Below the pieces are notes generated by a model. That model saw only the letters and a list, made by a program, of their open reading frames with translations, did no database searches and had not been told where the DNA came from. From Methylocystis echinoides (lineage in GTDB: Bacteria > Pseudomonadota > Alphaproteobacteria > Rhizobiales > Beijerinckiaceae), in contig NZ_BSEC01000001.1 in assembly GCF_027923385.1 (NCBI RefSeq), forward strand, positions 186,001 through 250,000: DNA of 64,000 nt. The letters run 5' to 3'. Shown here in pieces: positions 26,405 through 35,517 of this stretch; position 1 is the stretch's first letter, and each line of letters starts with the position of its first letter. The translations under genes were made by a program, and so were the position numbers.

Positions 26405-27850
26405 TTATTGCAGAATCCCGCCCAGCGCCGAGGCCGCCTTGAGGAAGCGCGTCGGGTCCACCGCCTCGCCGTCCATGCGGACCTCGTAATGGAGATGCGG
26501 GCCGGTCGAGCGCCCGGTCGAGCCGACCTGTCCGACGACGGCGCCTGGTCCGACCTGCTGGCCGGGGACGACATTGATCGCCGACAGATGGCCGTAGCGG
26601 GTCGCAAGGCCGCCGCCGTGATCGATCTCGACCAGATTGCCATAACCGCCCTGGGGCCCGGCCGCGGTGACGACGCCGGCCGCCGTGGCCCGGACGGGCG
26701 CGCCATAATCCTCGCGCAGATCGACGCCGCTGTGGAGCGCCGGCCGGCCCAGGAAGGGATCCGTGCGATAGCCAAAGGTCGAGGTCATCTGCAAGGCGCC
26801 CAGAAGCGGCTTGCGCAGCGGCGTCATCGGCAGGGCGCGCCGCAATCCGTCGAGCGTCGCGACGGCCGATTGCGCCTCGGCGAGCGTTTTCTCGAAAGGC
26901 GTCGTCGGGTCCGCGAGCGCGTCGACGAAGGGGCCGCCCACAGCCCTGTCCGCGCCCTTGCGACGGCCGCGCAACAGATAGCGGTCCACCGGCAGACCGG
27001 CGATGTCGAAGGCCGTGCGCAGCCGCGTCGCGGCCTCGACGGCGGGACGCACGATGCCGGAGAGGCGGCGCGCCTGCTCGCGCTCGATCCTGTCGAGCGA
27101 ATGGGCGAGGCGCTCCAGCCGCACGGGCAGGGGCGCGGCGGCGTCCGGCACAGGGGCGCCGTCGAAGAGGCGCGCCGCCTGCGCGAAGGCCGGGACGTTT
27201 CCGGCCGGCGTCTCGAGCGCGGCCGCGTTCGCGCGCCCGGTCGGGGCGGGCGCAGGCGCGGCGTCCGCGTCGCCGCGACGAAGCTCGAGTCCCTCGGGCT
27301 CGGGTTTCGACGGCGCGTCGAGGACCGTCGGCGGTGATTCGGCGGCGACGAGCGGCGCGGCCGCCTTCGGCGCCTCGGCGCGCGACGGCGCCAGCATGGC
27401 TTTGGCGGGGGCGATCGTGCGTTCGACGAGCTGGGCGACGACGGCCGCTCGCGTCTCAAGCTGCGCCTGCCGCATCACGAGGCTCTGCACCTTGCCCTCG
27501 ACCCCGTCCTGATCGATCACCTGACGGCTCGCGACCTGGTCGAGACGCAGCCGCAAGGCGGCGATTCGGTCCTCATAGGCGTATTGCATGCGCGTCTGGC
27601 GCTCCATCAGCGAGGCGAGAAGCTCGTCGTGAAAGACGAAATAGACGATCGCGCCGGCGATGACGGCGACCGTGGAAAGGCCGAAGGCGACGCCGCCCGT
27701 CAGCGCGGCAGGCGACAGACGATAGGTGCGAACACGGTTCCCGCGCGCGAGCTGCACGACGAAATCCCCGGTCGCGGCGACACTGGTAGCCTGGTGACGA
27801 TTGCGCATATGACCAACCTGCTGGCGCGACCCGACCTGGCGCGCGCCCAT
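26405..27850 (-). CDS. M23-family peptidoglycan endopeptidase
   Basis: The 481-residue protein has a cytoplasmic N-terminus of about 50 residues, one membrane helix (GLSTVAVIAGAIVYFVF), a coiled-coil-like region at about 80-150, an Ala/Pro-rich linker, and a C-terminal LytM domain. The zinc-site motifs are HSGVDLR (H-x-x-x-D) and HLHYE (H-x-H), with GYGNLVEIDHGGG and TRYGHLS between them. All ligands are present, so it should cut peptide cross-links, unlike degenerate EnvC-like activators. The ATG at 27850 has GAGGA at good spacing; 27808 is an alternative. Three TTAA words lie just upstream. Confidence 0.92.
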   Translation of the reverse strand: MGARQVGSRQQVGHMRNRHQATSVAATGDFVVQLARGNRVRTYRLSPAALTGGVAFGLSTVAVIAGAIVYFVFHDELLASLMERQTRMQYAYEDRIAALRLRLDQVASRQVIDQDGVEGKVQSLVMRQAQLETRAAVVAQLVERTIAPAKAMLAPSRAEAPKAAAPLVAAESPPTVLDAPSKPEPEGLELRRGDADAAPAPAPTGRANAAALETPAGNVPAFAQAARLFDGAPVPDAAAPLPVRLERLAHSLDRIEREQARRLSGIVRPAVEAATRLRTAFDIAGLPVDRYLLRGRRKGADRAVGGPFVDALADPTTPFEKTLAEAQSAVATLDGLRRALPMTPLRKPLLGALQMTSTFGYRTDPFLGRPALHSGVDLREDYGAPVRATAAGVVTAAGPQGGYGNLVEIDHGGGLATRYGHLSAINVVPGQQVGPGAVVGQVGSTGRSTGPHLHYEVRMDGEAVDPTRFLKAASALGGILQ

Positions 27851-27869
27851 TCGTCCTCATTCAAGACTC

Positions 27870-27885
27870 TTAAGGTTAACGTTAA
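27870..27885. promoter_or_regulatory. Three TTAA words in 6-base phase (possible CtrA half-sites)
   Basis: TTAAGGTTAACGTTAA lies 20 bases before the M23 peptidase start and about 100 before the divergent small membrane gene. The spacing is not the TTAA-N7-TTAA of a full CtrA box, so this is weak. Confidence 0.25.
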
Positions 27886-27982
27886 GCTTACGCATGGCGC
27901 GCCCGAGGCCTGCGTCGGGTCGTCGCCGCGACGTCGCGGCGACGTGGACAGACGGCCGGGCGGCCCTTATTGTGATGCGCAA

Positions 27983-28291
27983 ATGCTTCGCCTGCTCACA
28001 CGTTTCATGGGTCTGCTGCTGCTCGCGGGAGGGTTCATCGCCCTCATTGTCGACGGCACGCGCTCGCTTGCCGGCGGCGAACTGCTGGTGACGACGCTGC
28101 GACGGGGCCTCTCGGAGGCGGCGCCGGCGCTTTACCAGTCGCTCGTCGCCGAGATGGCGGCGAAATCCGCGCTCGATCTGGCCATGACGCCGCTGATGAC
28201 CCTGCCGATCAGCCTCACGCTCGGGGCGCTCGGGGCGCTGCTGATCGTTTTTAGCCACAAGCGCGAAGCGGACCGCTATTGGCGCCGCTGA
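27983..28291 (+). CDS. Small membrane protein, two TM helices
   Basis: The ATG at 27983 gives 102 residues with a hydrophobic helix at 5-27 ([19 protein letters not shown]), a polar amphipathic middle, and a second helix at about 70-92, ending in a basic tail [12 protein letters not shown]. It looks like an inner-membrane hairpin protein with both ends in the cytoplasm. Homologues in related bacteria are annotated only as conserved or hypothetical petM-like proteins as far as I can tell; I assign no function. It is divergent from the M23 peptidase and 22 bases before msrA. Confidence 0.8.
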   Translation: MLRLLTRFMGLLLLAGGFIALIVDGTRSLAGGELLVTTLRRGLSEAAPALYQSLVAEMAAKSALDLAMTPLMTLPISLTLGALGALLIVFSHKREADRYWRR

Positions 28292-28313
28292 GTTTGGCCT
28301 TATCTCTCGAGGC

Positions 28314-28964
28314 ATGGCTCTCTTCGACAAACTCGATCTCGCCCGGATGCTCGGGCCGCTTCCCGACCGCGCCGCGCCGGTCGCGCATGGCGCGCGTCAT
28401 TTCGTCAACGGCCAACCGCTCGACCCGCCCTTCCCTGTCGGAACCGAGGACGTTTTCTTCGGCATGGGCTGTTTCTGGGGCGCGGAGCGCAAATTCTGGC
28501 AGGCGGGCGACGGCGTCCATGTGACGGCGGTCGGCTACGCCGGCGGGACTACCCGCAATGCGACCTATGAGGACGTCTGCACCGGCCGCACCGGCCATGC
28601 GGAAGTCGTGCGCGTCGTCTACTTTCCGGCGGCGCTCTCCTTCGACAGCCTGCTGAAACTCTTCTGGGAGAGTCACGACCCGACGCAGGGCATGCGCCAG
28701 GGCAACGACGTCGGCACGCAATATCGCTCGGCGATCTATACGACGACGCCTGCGCAACGCGCCGCCGCCGAGGCGTCGCGCGCCGCGTATCAACGCGTAT
28801 TGACGGACGCCGGCTATGGCGCGATCACGACGCAGATCGCGCCCGCCCCGCCCTTCTTCTACGCCGAGGCCTATCACCAGCAATATCTCGCGAAGAACCC
28901 GGGCGGTTATTGCGGGCTGGGCGGCACGGGAGTCGCCTGCCCGGCCGGCCCTCTCGGGGCGTAA
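28314..28964 (+). CDS. msrA: Peptide-methionine (S)-S-oxide reductase
   Basis: The 216-residue enzyme repairs oxidised methionine. The catalytic Cys53 lies in [11 protein letters not shown], and the typical [40 protein letters not shown] and [18 protein letters not shown] follow. The C-terminal Cys residues (GYCG and VACPAG) are candidates for the resolving step. It uses thioredoxin for recycling. It follows the small membrane gene by 22 bases and is convergent with mepA, the stops lying 4 bases apart. Confidence 0.96.
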   Translation: MALFDKLDLARMLGPLPDRAAPVAHGARHFVNGQPLDPPFPVGTEDVFFGMGCFWGAERKFWQAGDGVHVTAVGYAGGTTRNATYEDVCTGRTGHAEVVRVVYFPAALSFDSLLKLFWESHDPTQGMRQGNDVGTQYRSAIYTTTPAQRAAAEASRAAYQRVLTDAGYGAITTQIAPAPPFFYAEAYHQQYLAKNPGGYCGLGGTGVACPAGPLGA

Positions 28965-28968
28965 CGGG

Positions 28969-29901
28969 TCAGTCCGCCTTCAGAACCTCGCGACAGGCCG
29001 CCGGCAGCGCCGACATGGTCATCGGCGGCCAGGACTTGCCCGATTTCCTGGGATGCAGCGCCTCGTCGGTGAACCACCAGGCGAGCGACTGGTCGCAGCC
29101 GTCGCCCGCCGGCGTCGGGTCCTGATCCTTGCAGCTCGAGCCGTCGGGACAGAACAGCCGCACGTGGAAATGATAGTTGTGACCCCACATGGGCCGCACC
29201 TTGCGCATCCAGGCCTCGCCCTCGGCGCTTCGGCAGAGCGCCCGCTTGATCGCGGGATTGACGAAGATGCGCTGCACCTTCGGCTCCATGGCGGCGGCGC
29301 GGATCACCGCCAGATGGCCCTCGCTCCAGACATCCGGCCGTATGTCCAGGAGGTCCTCGCGCACGACGTCGGTCGCCGACATCTCCTCGCGCTCGGCGCG
29401 GGTCAGTTCGCGCGTCGGCATGGGGGTGAGCCAGATATCGGCGTCGAGGCCGATCTGATGCGAGGCGTGGCCCGTCAGCATTGGCCCGCCGCGCGGCTGC
29501 GACATGTCGCCGATGAGCAGGCCGGGCCAGCCCGAGGCGTGCGACGCCCTGGCCGAGAAATGTTCGAGAAAGCGCACCAGCTCCGGATGGCCCCAGTTAC
29601 GGTTGCGCGAGAGGCGCATGACCTGCCAGTTCGGACCGTTCACGGGCAATTGCGCGCCGCCGGCAAGACAGCCGCGTGAATAAAAGCCAATCGGGTCGGG
29701 GTCGAGCGGCGCGCTCTCCCGCGCGCGGCCGAACAGTTCCTTGGCGGGCGTCCCCGGATCATTGGGATGCGCGAGCGGCGGGAGGGGCCTGGGATCGAGC
29801 GTTCCCTTCTCCTGAGCCGCGGAGACGCCGGCGAGGAACGCCAGCGCGAGACCCGGTATGATCACAGCCGATGCGCGCATGTCTTTGCCGTTTCGCTTCA
29901 T
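28969..29901 (-). CDS. mepA: Penicillin-insensitive murein endopeptidase
   Basis: With the ATG at 29901 the product has 310 residues and a signal peptide ending VSAAQ. MepA (LAS family) cuts D-Ala-mDAP and LD cross-links of peptidoglycan in the periplasm. Zinc ligands are visible in TGHASHQIGLDADIWL (H-x-x-G-x-x-x-D) and in WGHNYHFHVRLFCP, where H-x-H closes the site. Six or more Cys residues suggest disulfides. The ATG at 29880 also gives a leader. Between it and the divergent L,D-transpeptidase gene lies a CtrA-like box. Confidence 0.93.
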   Translation of the reverse strand: MKRNGKDMRASAVIIPGLALAFLAGVSAAQEKGTLDPRPLPPLAHPNDPGTPAKELFGRARESAPLDPDPIGFYSRGCLAGGAQLPVNGPNWQVMRLSRNRNWGHPELVRFLEHFSARASHASGWPGLLIGDMSQPRGGPMLTGHASHQIGLDADIWLTPMPTRELTRAEREEMSATDVVREDLLDIRPDVWSEGHLAVIRAAAMEPKVQRIFVNPAIKRALCRSAEGEAWMRKVRPMWGHNYHFHVRLFCPDGSSCKDQDPTPAGDGCDQSLAWWFTDEALHPRKSGKSWPPMTMSALPAACREVLKAD

Positions 29902-29939
29902 TTTCCAAAACGCAGAGAACTTGTCCTCGCCTGTCAACC

Positions 29940-29955
29940 TTAACCGATCATTTAC
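29940..29955. promoter_or_regulatory. CtrA-like box between mepA and an L,D-transpeptidase gene
   Basis: TTAACCGATCATTTAC fits TTAA-N7-TTAAC with one mismatch. It sits 39 bases before the mepA start and 64 before the divergent transpeptidase start. Confidence 0.4.
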
Positions 29956-30018
29956 GTTGCGAGGCCTTGGCCGCGGCGCCACTATTCTGGCGGCAGGCGT
30001 GTTTGGAGTTCCCTAGTC

Positions 30019-30594
30019 ATGCGTTTGAAACTTGTCCTTTTGGCGCCGGCGGCGCTTCTCGCGATGATCACCGTCGCTTTCGCCACCGCGAATATTCACA
30101 TCGATCTTTCCTCGCAACGGATGCACGTCGACTCCAATTCCGGCAGCTACGACTGGCCGGTTTCGACGGCGCGCGCCGGCTATTACACGCCGCGCGGCTC
30201 CTATGCCCCGACGGGCATGCAGCTCATGCATTATTCGCGCAAATATCACATGTCGCCGATGCCCTATTCGATCTTCTTTCGGGGCGGCTACGCCATTCAC
30301 GGCACTTACGCCACGGGCGCGCTTGGGCGGCCGGCCTCGCATGGCTGCGTGCGCCTCGCGCCGGGCAACGCCAGAACGCTCTATGAGATCGTGCAGAATG
30401 AGGGCGGCAGCATTTCGATCACCGGCGCGCCGCCGGCCGGGAAGACGCGTTTCGCCCGCGTCCATCATCGCAATCCCGCCCGCTACGCCAGCCTGCGTCA
30501 CGGACACGGCCATGCGCTCGCCTACGCATCCTATCGACGCCATGGACATGGCACGGTGCGGAGCTGGCAGTCGCATCCGCTCAACTTCTACTGA
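30019..30594 (+). CDS. L,D-transpeptidase (YkuD domain)
   Basis: The 191-residue protein has a signal peptide (MRLKLVLLAPAALLAMITVAFA) and a compact YkuD domain. The core is NIHIDLSSQRMHV, YSIFFRGGYAIHGTY with the conserved His, and SHGCVRLAPGNA with the nucleophile Cys. It should form 3-3 cross-links or attach proteins to peptidoglycan in the periplasm. The C-terminal 60 residues are rich in His, Arg and Tyr and lie outside the domain. It is divergent from mepA and shares its control region. Confidence 0.93.
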   Translation: MRLKLVLLAPAALLAMITVAFATANIHIDLSSQRMHVDSNSGSYDWPVSTARAGYYTPRGSYAPTGMQLMHYSRKYHMSPMPYSIFFRGGYAIHGTYATGALGRPASHGCVRLAPGNARTLYEIVQNEGGSISITGAPPAGKTRFARVHHRNPARYASLRHGHGHALAYASYRRHGHGTVRSWQSHPLNFY

Positions 30595-30624
30595 GCGGCG
30601 AATGTCGACGGTCGAAGCGGGAAC

Positions 30625-30641
30625 GTAACCATGTCTTAACC
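30625..30641 (+). promoter_or_regulatory. CtrA-like box before the envelope cluster
   Basis: GTAACCATGTCTTAACC matches TTAA-N7-TTAAC with one mismatch in the first base. It lies 95 bases before the first gene of the five-gene cluster. Confidence 0.35.
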
Positions 30642-30735
30642 CATGCCAGCTCAGATTGAGCCTTGAGCGGAGCCATATCGGGGCCGCAGGGAACGGCGGC
30701 TCCGGCATGACTTGCCGGGCTCCTTCAGGGCTGGC

Positions 30736-32229
30736 ATGGGCGACATCATCGAGACGATCATCATCGGGGCGGGCCCGGCCGGTCTGACCGCTGGCTATAC
30801 GCTCGCCAAACACGAACGCGCCGTCCTCGTTCTCGAGCAGGACCCGGTCTATGTCGGGGGCATCTCGCGCACCGCCCATTACAAGGATTTCCTTTTCGAC
30901 ATCGGCGGCCATCGCTTCTTTTCGAAGTCGAAGGAAATCGTCGATCTCTGGAATGAAATCCTGCCGGACGATTTCATCGAACGGCCGCGCCTGTCGCGCA
31001 TCTATTATCGCGGAAAATTCTACGCCTATCCGCTGCGCGCCTTCGAGGCCCTGAAAAATCTCGGCCTGGTGGAGAGCGCCCTGTGCATGGCCTCCTTCGC
31101 CTGCGCCAAGGCCTTTCCGGTCCGCAGCCCGCGCACCTTCCACCAATGGGTGCGCAATCAGTTCGGCGAGCGGCTGTTCGGCATATTCTTCAAGACCTAC
31201 ACTGAAAAAGTGTGGGGCATGAGCTGCGACGAGATTTCCGCCGACTGGGCGGCGCAGCGCATCAAGGGTCTCTCGCTCGGCGCGGCGATCGTCGACGGCC
31301 TGCGCCGGTCGTTCGGCCTGCGCGGCGGCGCGGTGGGCGCGAAGAGCCTGATCGAATCCTTCCGCTATCCACGTCGCGGGCCCGGCATGATGTGGGAAGC
31401 CGCCGCCCGCAAGATGCAGGAAAGGGGCGGCCGCCTGCTGATGGGACGCAGCGTCACGGCGCTCGACTATAATGAATCGTCGAAGCTCTGGACGGTGCAG
31501 GCGCGAACCGCGGCGGGCGACGTCGAAAGCTATCGGGCGCGGCATGTGATGTCCTCGGCGCCGCTCCGCGATCTGATGAACGCGCTCACCCCCGCGCCGC
31601 TCTCGCTCTTCAACGCGCGCGATCTCAAAGATCGCGACTTCCTCACCGTCGTGCTGATCGGCCGGCCGCAGAAGGAATTGCCGGATAACTGGGTCTATAT
31701 TCACGACCCGTCGGTGAAGGTCGGGCGCGTGCAGAATTTCAGAAGCTGGTCGCCCGAGATGATCGGCGACGGCGTCTCGACATGTCTGGGGCTCGAATAT
31801 TTCTGCTTCGAAGGCGATGGCCTGTGGACCGCCGCCGACGCCGATCTCGTCGCGCTCGCGAAGAACGAAATAGGCCGCATCGGCCTCATGGACCCCGCCG
31901 ACGTCACCGACGCCTGCGTCGTGCGGCAGCCGAAGGCCTATCCCGTCTATGACGAGGCTTACGCGCAAAACGTCGAGACGATCCGCCGCGAGATCGCCAC
32001 GCGCTTTCCGACCCTGCATCCGATCGGCCGCAACGGCATGCACAAATACAATAATCAGGACCACGCCATGATGACGGGCCTGCTCGCCGCGCTCAACATC
32101 ATTCGCGGCGAAGAGGCCTTCGATGTCTGGGCGGTCAATGAGGACGCCGAATATTCGGAAAGCGGCGTTTCCGGCGCGCGCGAGGCGCTTACGAGCGAAA
32201 GGCTGACGCCGCGCCGGGTGGCCTCGTGA
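30736..32229 (+). CDS. NAD(P)/FAD-dependent amine-oxidase-like oxidoreductase
   Basis: From the ATG at 30736 the protein has 497 residues. TIIIGAGPAGLTAGYTLAK is the FAD-binding GxGxxG, with VLVLEQD and GGISRTAHYKDFLFDIGGHRFFS following, the pattern of UDP-galactopyranose-mutase/protoporphyrinogen-oxidase-like enzymes. The middle has TYTEKVWGMSCDEIS and FRYPRRGPGMMWE. Homologues are common in polysaccharide clusters, where they may act on a sugar or lipid-linked intermediate, but the reaction is not known here. A frame to 30712 adds eight residues. Its stop overlaps the GtrA gene start by four bases. Confidence 0.85.
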   Translation: MGDIIETIIIGAGPAGLTAGYTLAKHERAVLVLEQDPVYVGGISRTAHYKDFLFDIGGHRFFSKSKEIVDLWNEILPDDFIERPRLSRIYYRGKFYAYPLRAFEALKNLGLVESALCMASFACAKAFPVRSPRTFHQWVRNQFGERLFGIFFKTYTEKVWGMSCDEISADWAAQRIKGLSLGAAIVDGLRRSFGLRGGAVGAKSLIESFRYPRRGPGMMWEAAARKMQERGGRLLMGRSVTALDYNESSKLWTVQARTAAGDVESYRARHVMSSAPLRDLMNALTPAPLSLFNARDLKDRDFLTVVLIGRPQKELPDNWVYIHDPSVKVGRVQNFRSWSPEMIGDGVSTCLGLEYFCFEGDGLWTAADADLVALAKNEIGRIGLMDPADVTDACVVRQPKAYPVYDEAYAQNVETIRREIATRFPTLHPIGRNGMHKYNNQDHAMMTGLLAALNIIRGEEAFDVWAVNEDAEYSESGVSGAREALTSERLTPRRVAS

Positions 32230-32720
32230 GCGCGATCCCGCGCCGGTCTCTCTTCTCCGTCATTGCGCGCAGGCGAAGCGGATCGGGCAATCAGCAACAC
32301 CATCGCGGCGACGCGACAGGCGCCGCGCGGCTCGTCGCCGATCTGGTCGATTATGGACTGGCGAGCGGCCTCGCGCTGGCGCTCGACGTCATCGTGCTGA
32401 TGGTCTGCCACCGGCTTCTTGGCCTCAACCATCTCGTCGCGGCGGCGGCAGGTTTCGTTGCGGGCCTGGCGCTTGTTTACGTGATCAGCGTGCATGTCGT
32501 CTTTCGCGACCGGCGCACGGTCTCCGGGCGGATGGAAATTGCGGGCTTCCTTGTCACCGGCCTCGCCGGGCTCGCGCTCACCGAAGCGCTGATGCATGGC
32601 TTCGTCGATGGGATGGGCCTCGATGTGGCGCCTGCGAAGATCCCGACCGCCGGCCTCGTCTTCCTGTTCAATTTCACGGCGCGACGCAGCCTGCTGTTTT
32701 CGCGCGGACGCAGCGCGTGA
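32226..32720 (+). CDS. GtrA-family membrane protein
   Basis: The 164-residue protein has an N-terminal basic stretch of about 35 residues and four hydrophobic helices, the layout of GtrA. In known systems GtrA-type proteins are thought to flip undecaprenyl-phosphate-linked sugars across the inner membrane to supply a periplasmic glycosyltransferase. The next gene encodes just such a GT-C-like protein, and the genes overlap by four bases on each side (GTGA). The start is GTG. Confidence 0.85.
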   Translation: MSAIPRRSLFSVIARRRSGSGNQQHHRGDATGAARLVADLVDYGLASGLALALDVIVLMVCHRLLGLNHLVAAAAGFVAGLALVYVISVHVVFRDRRTVSGRMEIAGFLVTGLAGLALTEALMHGFVDGMGLDVAPAKIPTAGLVFLFNFTARRSLLFSRGRSA

Positions 32721-34498
32721 CCACCGCGACCGAAACCCCTCACGCCAGGGATGGCGCGATTGGCGCGGCGACGCTGCTTCTGGCGCTCGTCCTCGCCGCC
32801 GCGCTGTCGCAGCCGCAGCTCGCGGCGGTTTGGCGCACGGGCGCCTTTTTCGATTCCGACGACGCCATGCGCGCCGTCGAGCTGCGCGACTTCCTCGCGG
32901 GGCAGGGCTGGTTCGATGTCACGGCCCACCGGCTCGATCCCCCGCACGGCGCGCCGATGCACTGGTCGCGTCTCGTCGATCTTGCGCTTGCGGCGCTGCA
33001 GGTTCCGCTCTCGCACGTCCTTGCGCCGCAACAGGCCGAGCGCGCCATGCGTCTGCTGTTTCCGTTCACGCTGCTTGCGACGCTGCTTGGCCTCTCCGGC
33101 TGGATCGGCGGCCTGCTCGCCGGCCCGCGGGCGCGTCTCCTCGCGATCTGGCTCGTTGTCCTGTCGGGACCCATGTTCGCGCAATTCGCGCCGGGGCGCA
33201 TTGATCACCATGCGCCGCAAATCGTGATCCTGATGGCCGCCTTCGGCTTTCTGCTGAAAGGACTCGATCCCGCCCGCGCGCCCTGCCTGGCGCTTGTCGC
33301 GACGCTGATGGCCCTGTCGATGGCGATCAGCCTCGAAAACCTTCCCTTCTTCACGCCCATGGCGGGCGCGGTTCTGTGGCTCTACATCGCGCAGGGCGCG
33401 GCGGCGCGCGCGCGTCTCTTGTGGTTCGCCGGCGGCGCGCTTTTCGCGTTCCCGCTTTTCTTCGCCGCGACCGTCGCGCCCGGAACCTATGCGCAATCCG
33501 CCTGCGACGCTTTCTCCGCGCCCTGGCTCGGCGCGGTCCTCGCGGCGGCCTTGGCGCTCGCGGCGCTGGCGCTGGGCGCCCCAAATCCCGACCGGCGCGC
33601 ACGCGCGCTGGCCACGGCCGGCGTCGCGACGGCGAGCCTCGCGATCTTTGTCGCCCTGGCGCCCAAATGCCTGCGGGGGCCCTTCGCCGATCTCGATCCG
33701 CTGATCGCGCGCCTCTGGCTCGCGCATGTGCGCGAAGTCATGTCGTTGCAGGAATTGGTCGCGCAGGGCCCGGGCGAGGCCATCGCCCTCGCCGCGCCGG
33801 CGGCGCTCGGACTCGTCGCGGCGTTGTGGCGCCTGCGCGGGGCGGAGGGCCGGCAGAGGCTTCAGTGGGCGCTCGCGAGCGTGACCATCGCGCTCGGCCT
33901 TTGCGCCAGCGCGCTGCATATCCGCGTCTTCTCGTCCGTGACGCCGCTCGCCATGGTCGCGCTCGCCGGCGGCGTTGCGGCACTTGTCGCGCGTTTCGAT
34001 CCGGCGCCGATGCTGCGCAACATGCTCGCCGGCGTTCTGGTCTTCTGTCTGTCGCCGGTCGGCCTCGCGCTGGCCTTTGTCGACGCCGGCGCGCCGACGC
34101 CGCGGACGGAGGCCGCCTGTCTGACGCCGCAGGCGCTGGCGCCGCTCGCCGCCCTGCCGGCGGGGCGTGTGATCAGCCCCTTCAATATGGGCGCGCATGT
34201 TCTGGCGCAGACGCCGCACGCCGCTTTCGCCGCCCCCTATCATCGCAACAATCACGGCAATCGCCTTGCCGCGGAGGTCTTTCTCGCGACGCCGGAAAAG
34301 GCCGAGGCGCTGACGCGCGCAGCCGGCGCGACGCTGATTGTCTGGTGCAAGGCGGCGCAGACGCCGTCGCCGCTCGTGGTCGCCGCGCCGCAGGGGCTTG
34401 CGGCCATGCTCGCGCGGGGCGAGGCTCCCCCGTGGCTTGAGCGGCGCGCGTCGCCCGACGCGCCTCTCCTTGTTTTCGCCCCGAGGAGCATGGAATAG
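32717..34498 (+). CDS. GT-C-type membrane glycosyltransferase, STT3-like
   Basis: A 593-residue protein with about twelve membrane helices. After the first helix comes FFDSDDAMRAVELRDFL, a candidate metal-binding DxD-like motif in the first external loop, and later FAPGRIDHHAPQIVIL, which resembles the second acidic/His motif (G-x-x-D-H-H) of STT3/AglB oligosaccharyltransferases. The last 130 residues form a soluble periplasmic part. It probably transfers a sugar from a polyprenyl carrier, supplied by the GtrA protein before it, to a lipid, glycan or protein. The acceptor is unknown; GT39 or GT83 relationship cannot be excluded. Confidence 0.75.
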   Translation: MTTATETPHARDGAIGAATLLLALVLAAALSQPQLAAVWRTGAFFDSDDAMRAVELRDFLAGQGWFDVTAHRLDPPHGAPMHWSRLVDLALAALQVPLSHVLAPQQAERAMRLLFPFTLLATLLGLSGWIGGLLAGPRARLLAIWLVVLSGPMFAQFAPGRIDHHAPQIVILMAAFGFLLKGLDPARAPCLALVATLMALSMAISLENLPFFTPMAGAVLWLYIAQGAAARARLLWFAGGALFAFPLFFAATVAPGTYAQSACDAFSAPWLGAVLAAALALAALALGAPNPDRRARALATAGVATASLAIFVALAPKCLRGPFADLDPLIARLWLAHVREVMSLQELVAQGPGEAIALAAPAALGLVAALWRLRGAEGRQRLQWALASVTIALGLCASALHIRVFSSVTPLAMVALAGGVAALVARFDPAPMLRNMLAGVLVFCLSPVGLALAFVDAGAPTPRTEAACLTPQALAPLAALPAGRVISPFNMGAHVLAQTPHAAFAAPYHRNNHGNRLAAEVFLATPEKAEALTRAAGATLIVWCKAAQTPSPLVVAAPQGLAAMLARGEAPPWLERRASPDAPLLVFAPRSME

Positions 34499-34536
34499 AA
34501 GGGGCGACGTTCCTTTCTCATCAGGATAGCGCCCGC

Positions 34537-35517
34537 GTGACCCCTCTTTTTGGCCGTCGCCGTTTTCTCCTCGGCGCCGGCGCTCTCGCCGCCGCCCCGC
34601 TCTCTCGGCCCGCTCTGGCTCAACCTTCGGCGCAGGAATACGCCGAGGAGCTGCAGGTGCGCGTCGAAAACAAATCCGTGCCGGAGCTGTGCGCGGAGAA
34701 GGACAATATCGAGATCGACTTCGTCTCGCCGCGCGTTCGCAGCCTGCAAATTCAGGCCGTGCATCCCTCTTACATCAACACCATCGTCTCGGACCGCTGG
34801 GCGCCCGACTGGTCGAGCTGCGATCTCTCGCCCGATCCCAAGGCGTTTTCCCAGGCAACGCGGCGCACCTTCTGGGAGTCGCCGGAATTCTGGCTGACGG
34901 GCTACACCTTCCCCTCCTTCTGGCGGCCCAATGACGTGCCGGTGCGCATCGGCGACAGGGTCGAGCGCGGTTTCCACCTCGTGCAGGTGTGGATGTGGTA
35001 TCGCGAGCGCGCCGAGGAAATCCTCGTCTTCTACCCGCCCGACGGCTACTGGCGGGCACGGCCGCTGCCTTTTGAAGACATGCGCTGGACCGCCTATGGC
35101 TCCTCCTTCCTCGTCGGCCCGGTCGAGACGCAGGACCGCCCGATCGTTGATCTCGCCGAAGTCGTCGTCGAGCCCGAAACGCGCAGCTTCATCCTGAAAT
35201 TCAGACGCGGCGGCGAGGCCCGCATCGCCATCAAGACCATCGATCAGGAGCGCCTCGCGCTCGACGTCTCCTTCAGCGAGTCCCTGCCCGGCGGCCATCC
35301 CTTCGCCGCGCTGCGCTCGATGTACGCCATGGAGACGATGAGCGACGCCGCCATCGTCGCCTGGCGCACCAAGCGCGGCAAGGGCTGGGAGGAGGCACCC
35401 GTCATCGACTTCCATGGCGCCAACGCCACCGAAGTCTGGCTCGGCCGCCATCTCCCGTCGCGTCACAACCTGTCGGCCCCGGACATGGTGTTCGGCAAGT
35501 TCCAGGGCGCGAAATGA
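34537..35517 (+). CDS. Tat-exported protein of unknown function
   Basis: The 326-residue protein begins with a twin-arginine leader, GRRRFLLGAGALAAAP, cleaved near RPALAQ. The mature part is rich in Trp, Phe and Tyr (FWESPEFWLTGYTFPSFWRPND, VWMWYRER) and beta-like, with two Cys (PELCAEKD, WSSCDL) that may pair. I do not recognise the family. Use of the Tat route suggests folding or a cofactor before export. It starts 38 bases after the glycosyltransferase and overlaps the next gene by four bases, so it belongs to the same envelope cluster. Confidence 0.8.
   Translation: MTPLFGRRRFLLGAGALAAAPLSRPALAQPSAQEYAEELQVRVENKSVPELCAEKDNIEIDFVSPRVRSLQIQAVHPSYINTIVSDRWAPDWSSCDLSPDPKAFSQATRRTFWESPEFWLTGYTFPSFWRPNDVPVRIGDRVERGFHLVQVWMWYRERAEEILVFYPPDGYWRARPLPFEDMRWTAYGSSFLVGPVETQDRPIVDLAEVVVEPETRSFILKFRRGGEARIAIKTIDQERLALDVSFSESLPGGHPFAALRSMYAMETMSDAAIVAWRTKRGKGWEEAPVIDFHGANATEVWLGRHLPSRHNLSAPDMVFGKFQGAK

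Noticed and set aside
30013..32064. 683-codon open frame on the minus strand
   Set aside because: Covers the L,D-transpeptidase and FAD-enzyme genes on the other strand; no motif and no ribosome site.
32477..34255. 592-codon open frame on the minus strand
   Set aside because: Antisense to the GtrA and GT-C genes; extremely Arg/Glu-rich as expected from the reverse complement of hydrophobic codons.
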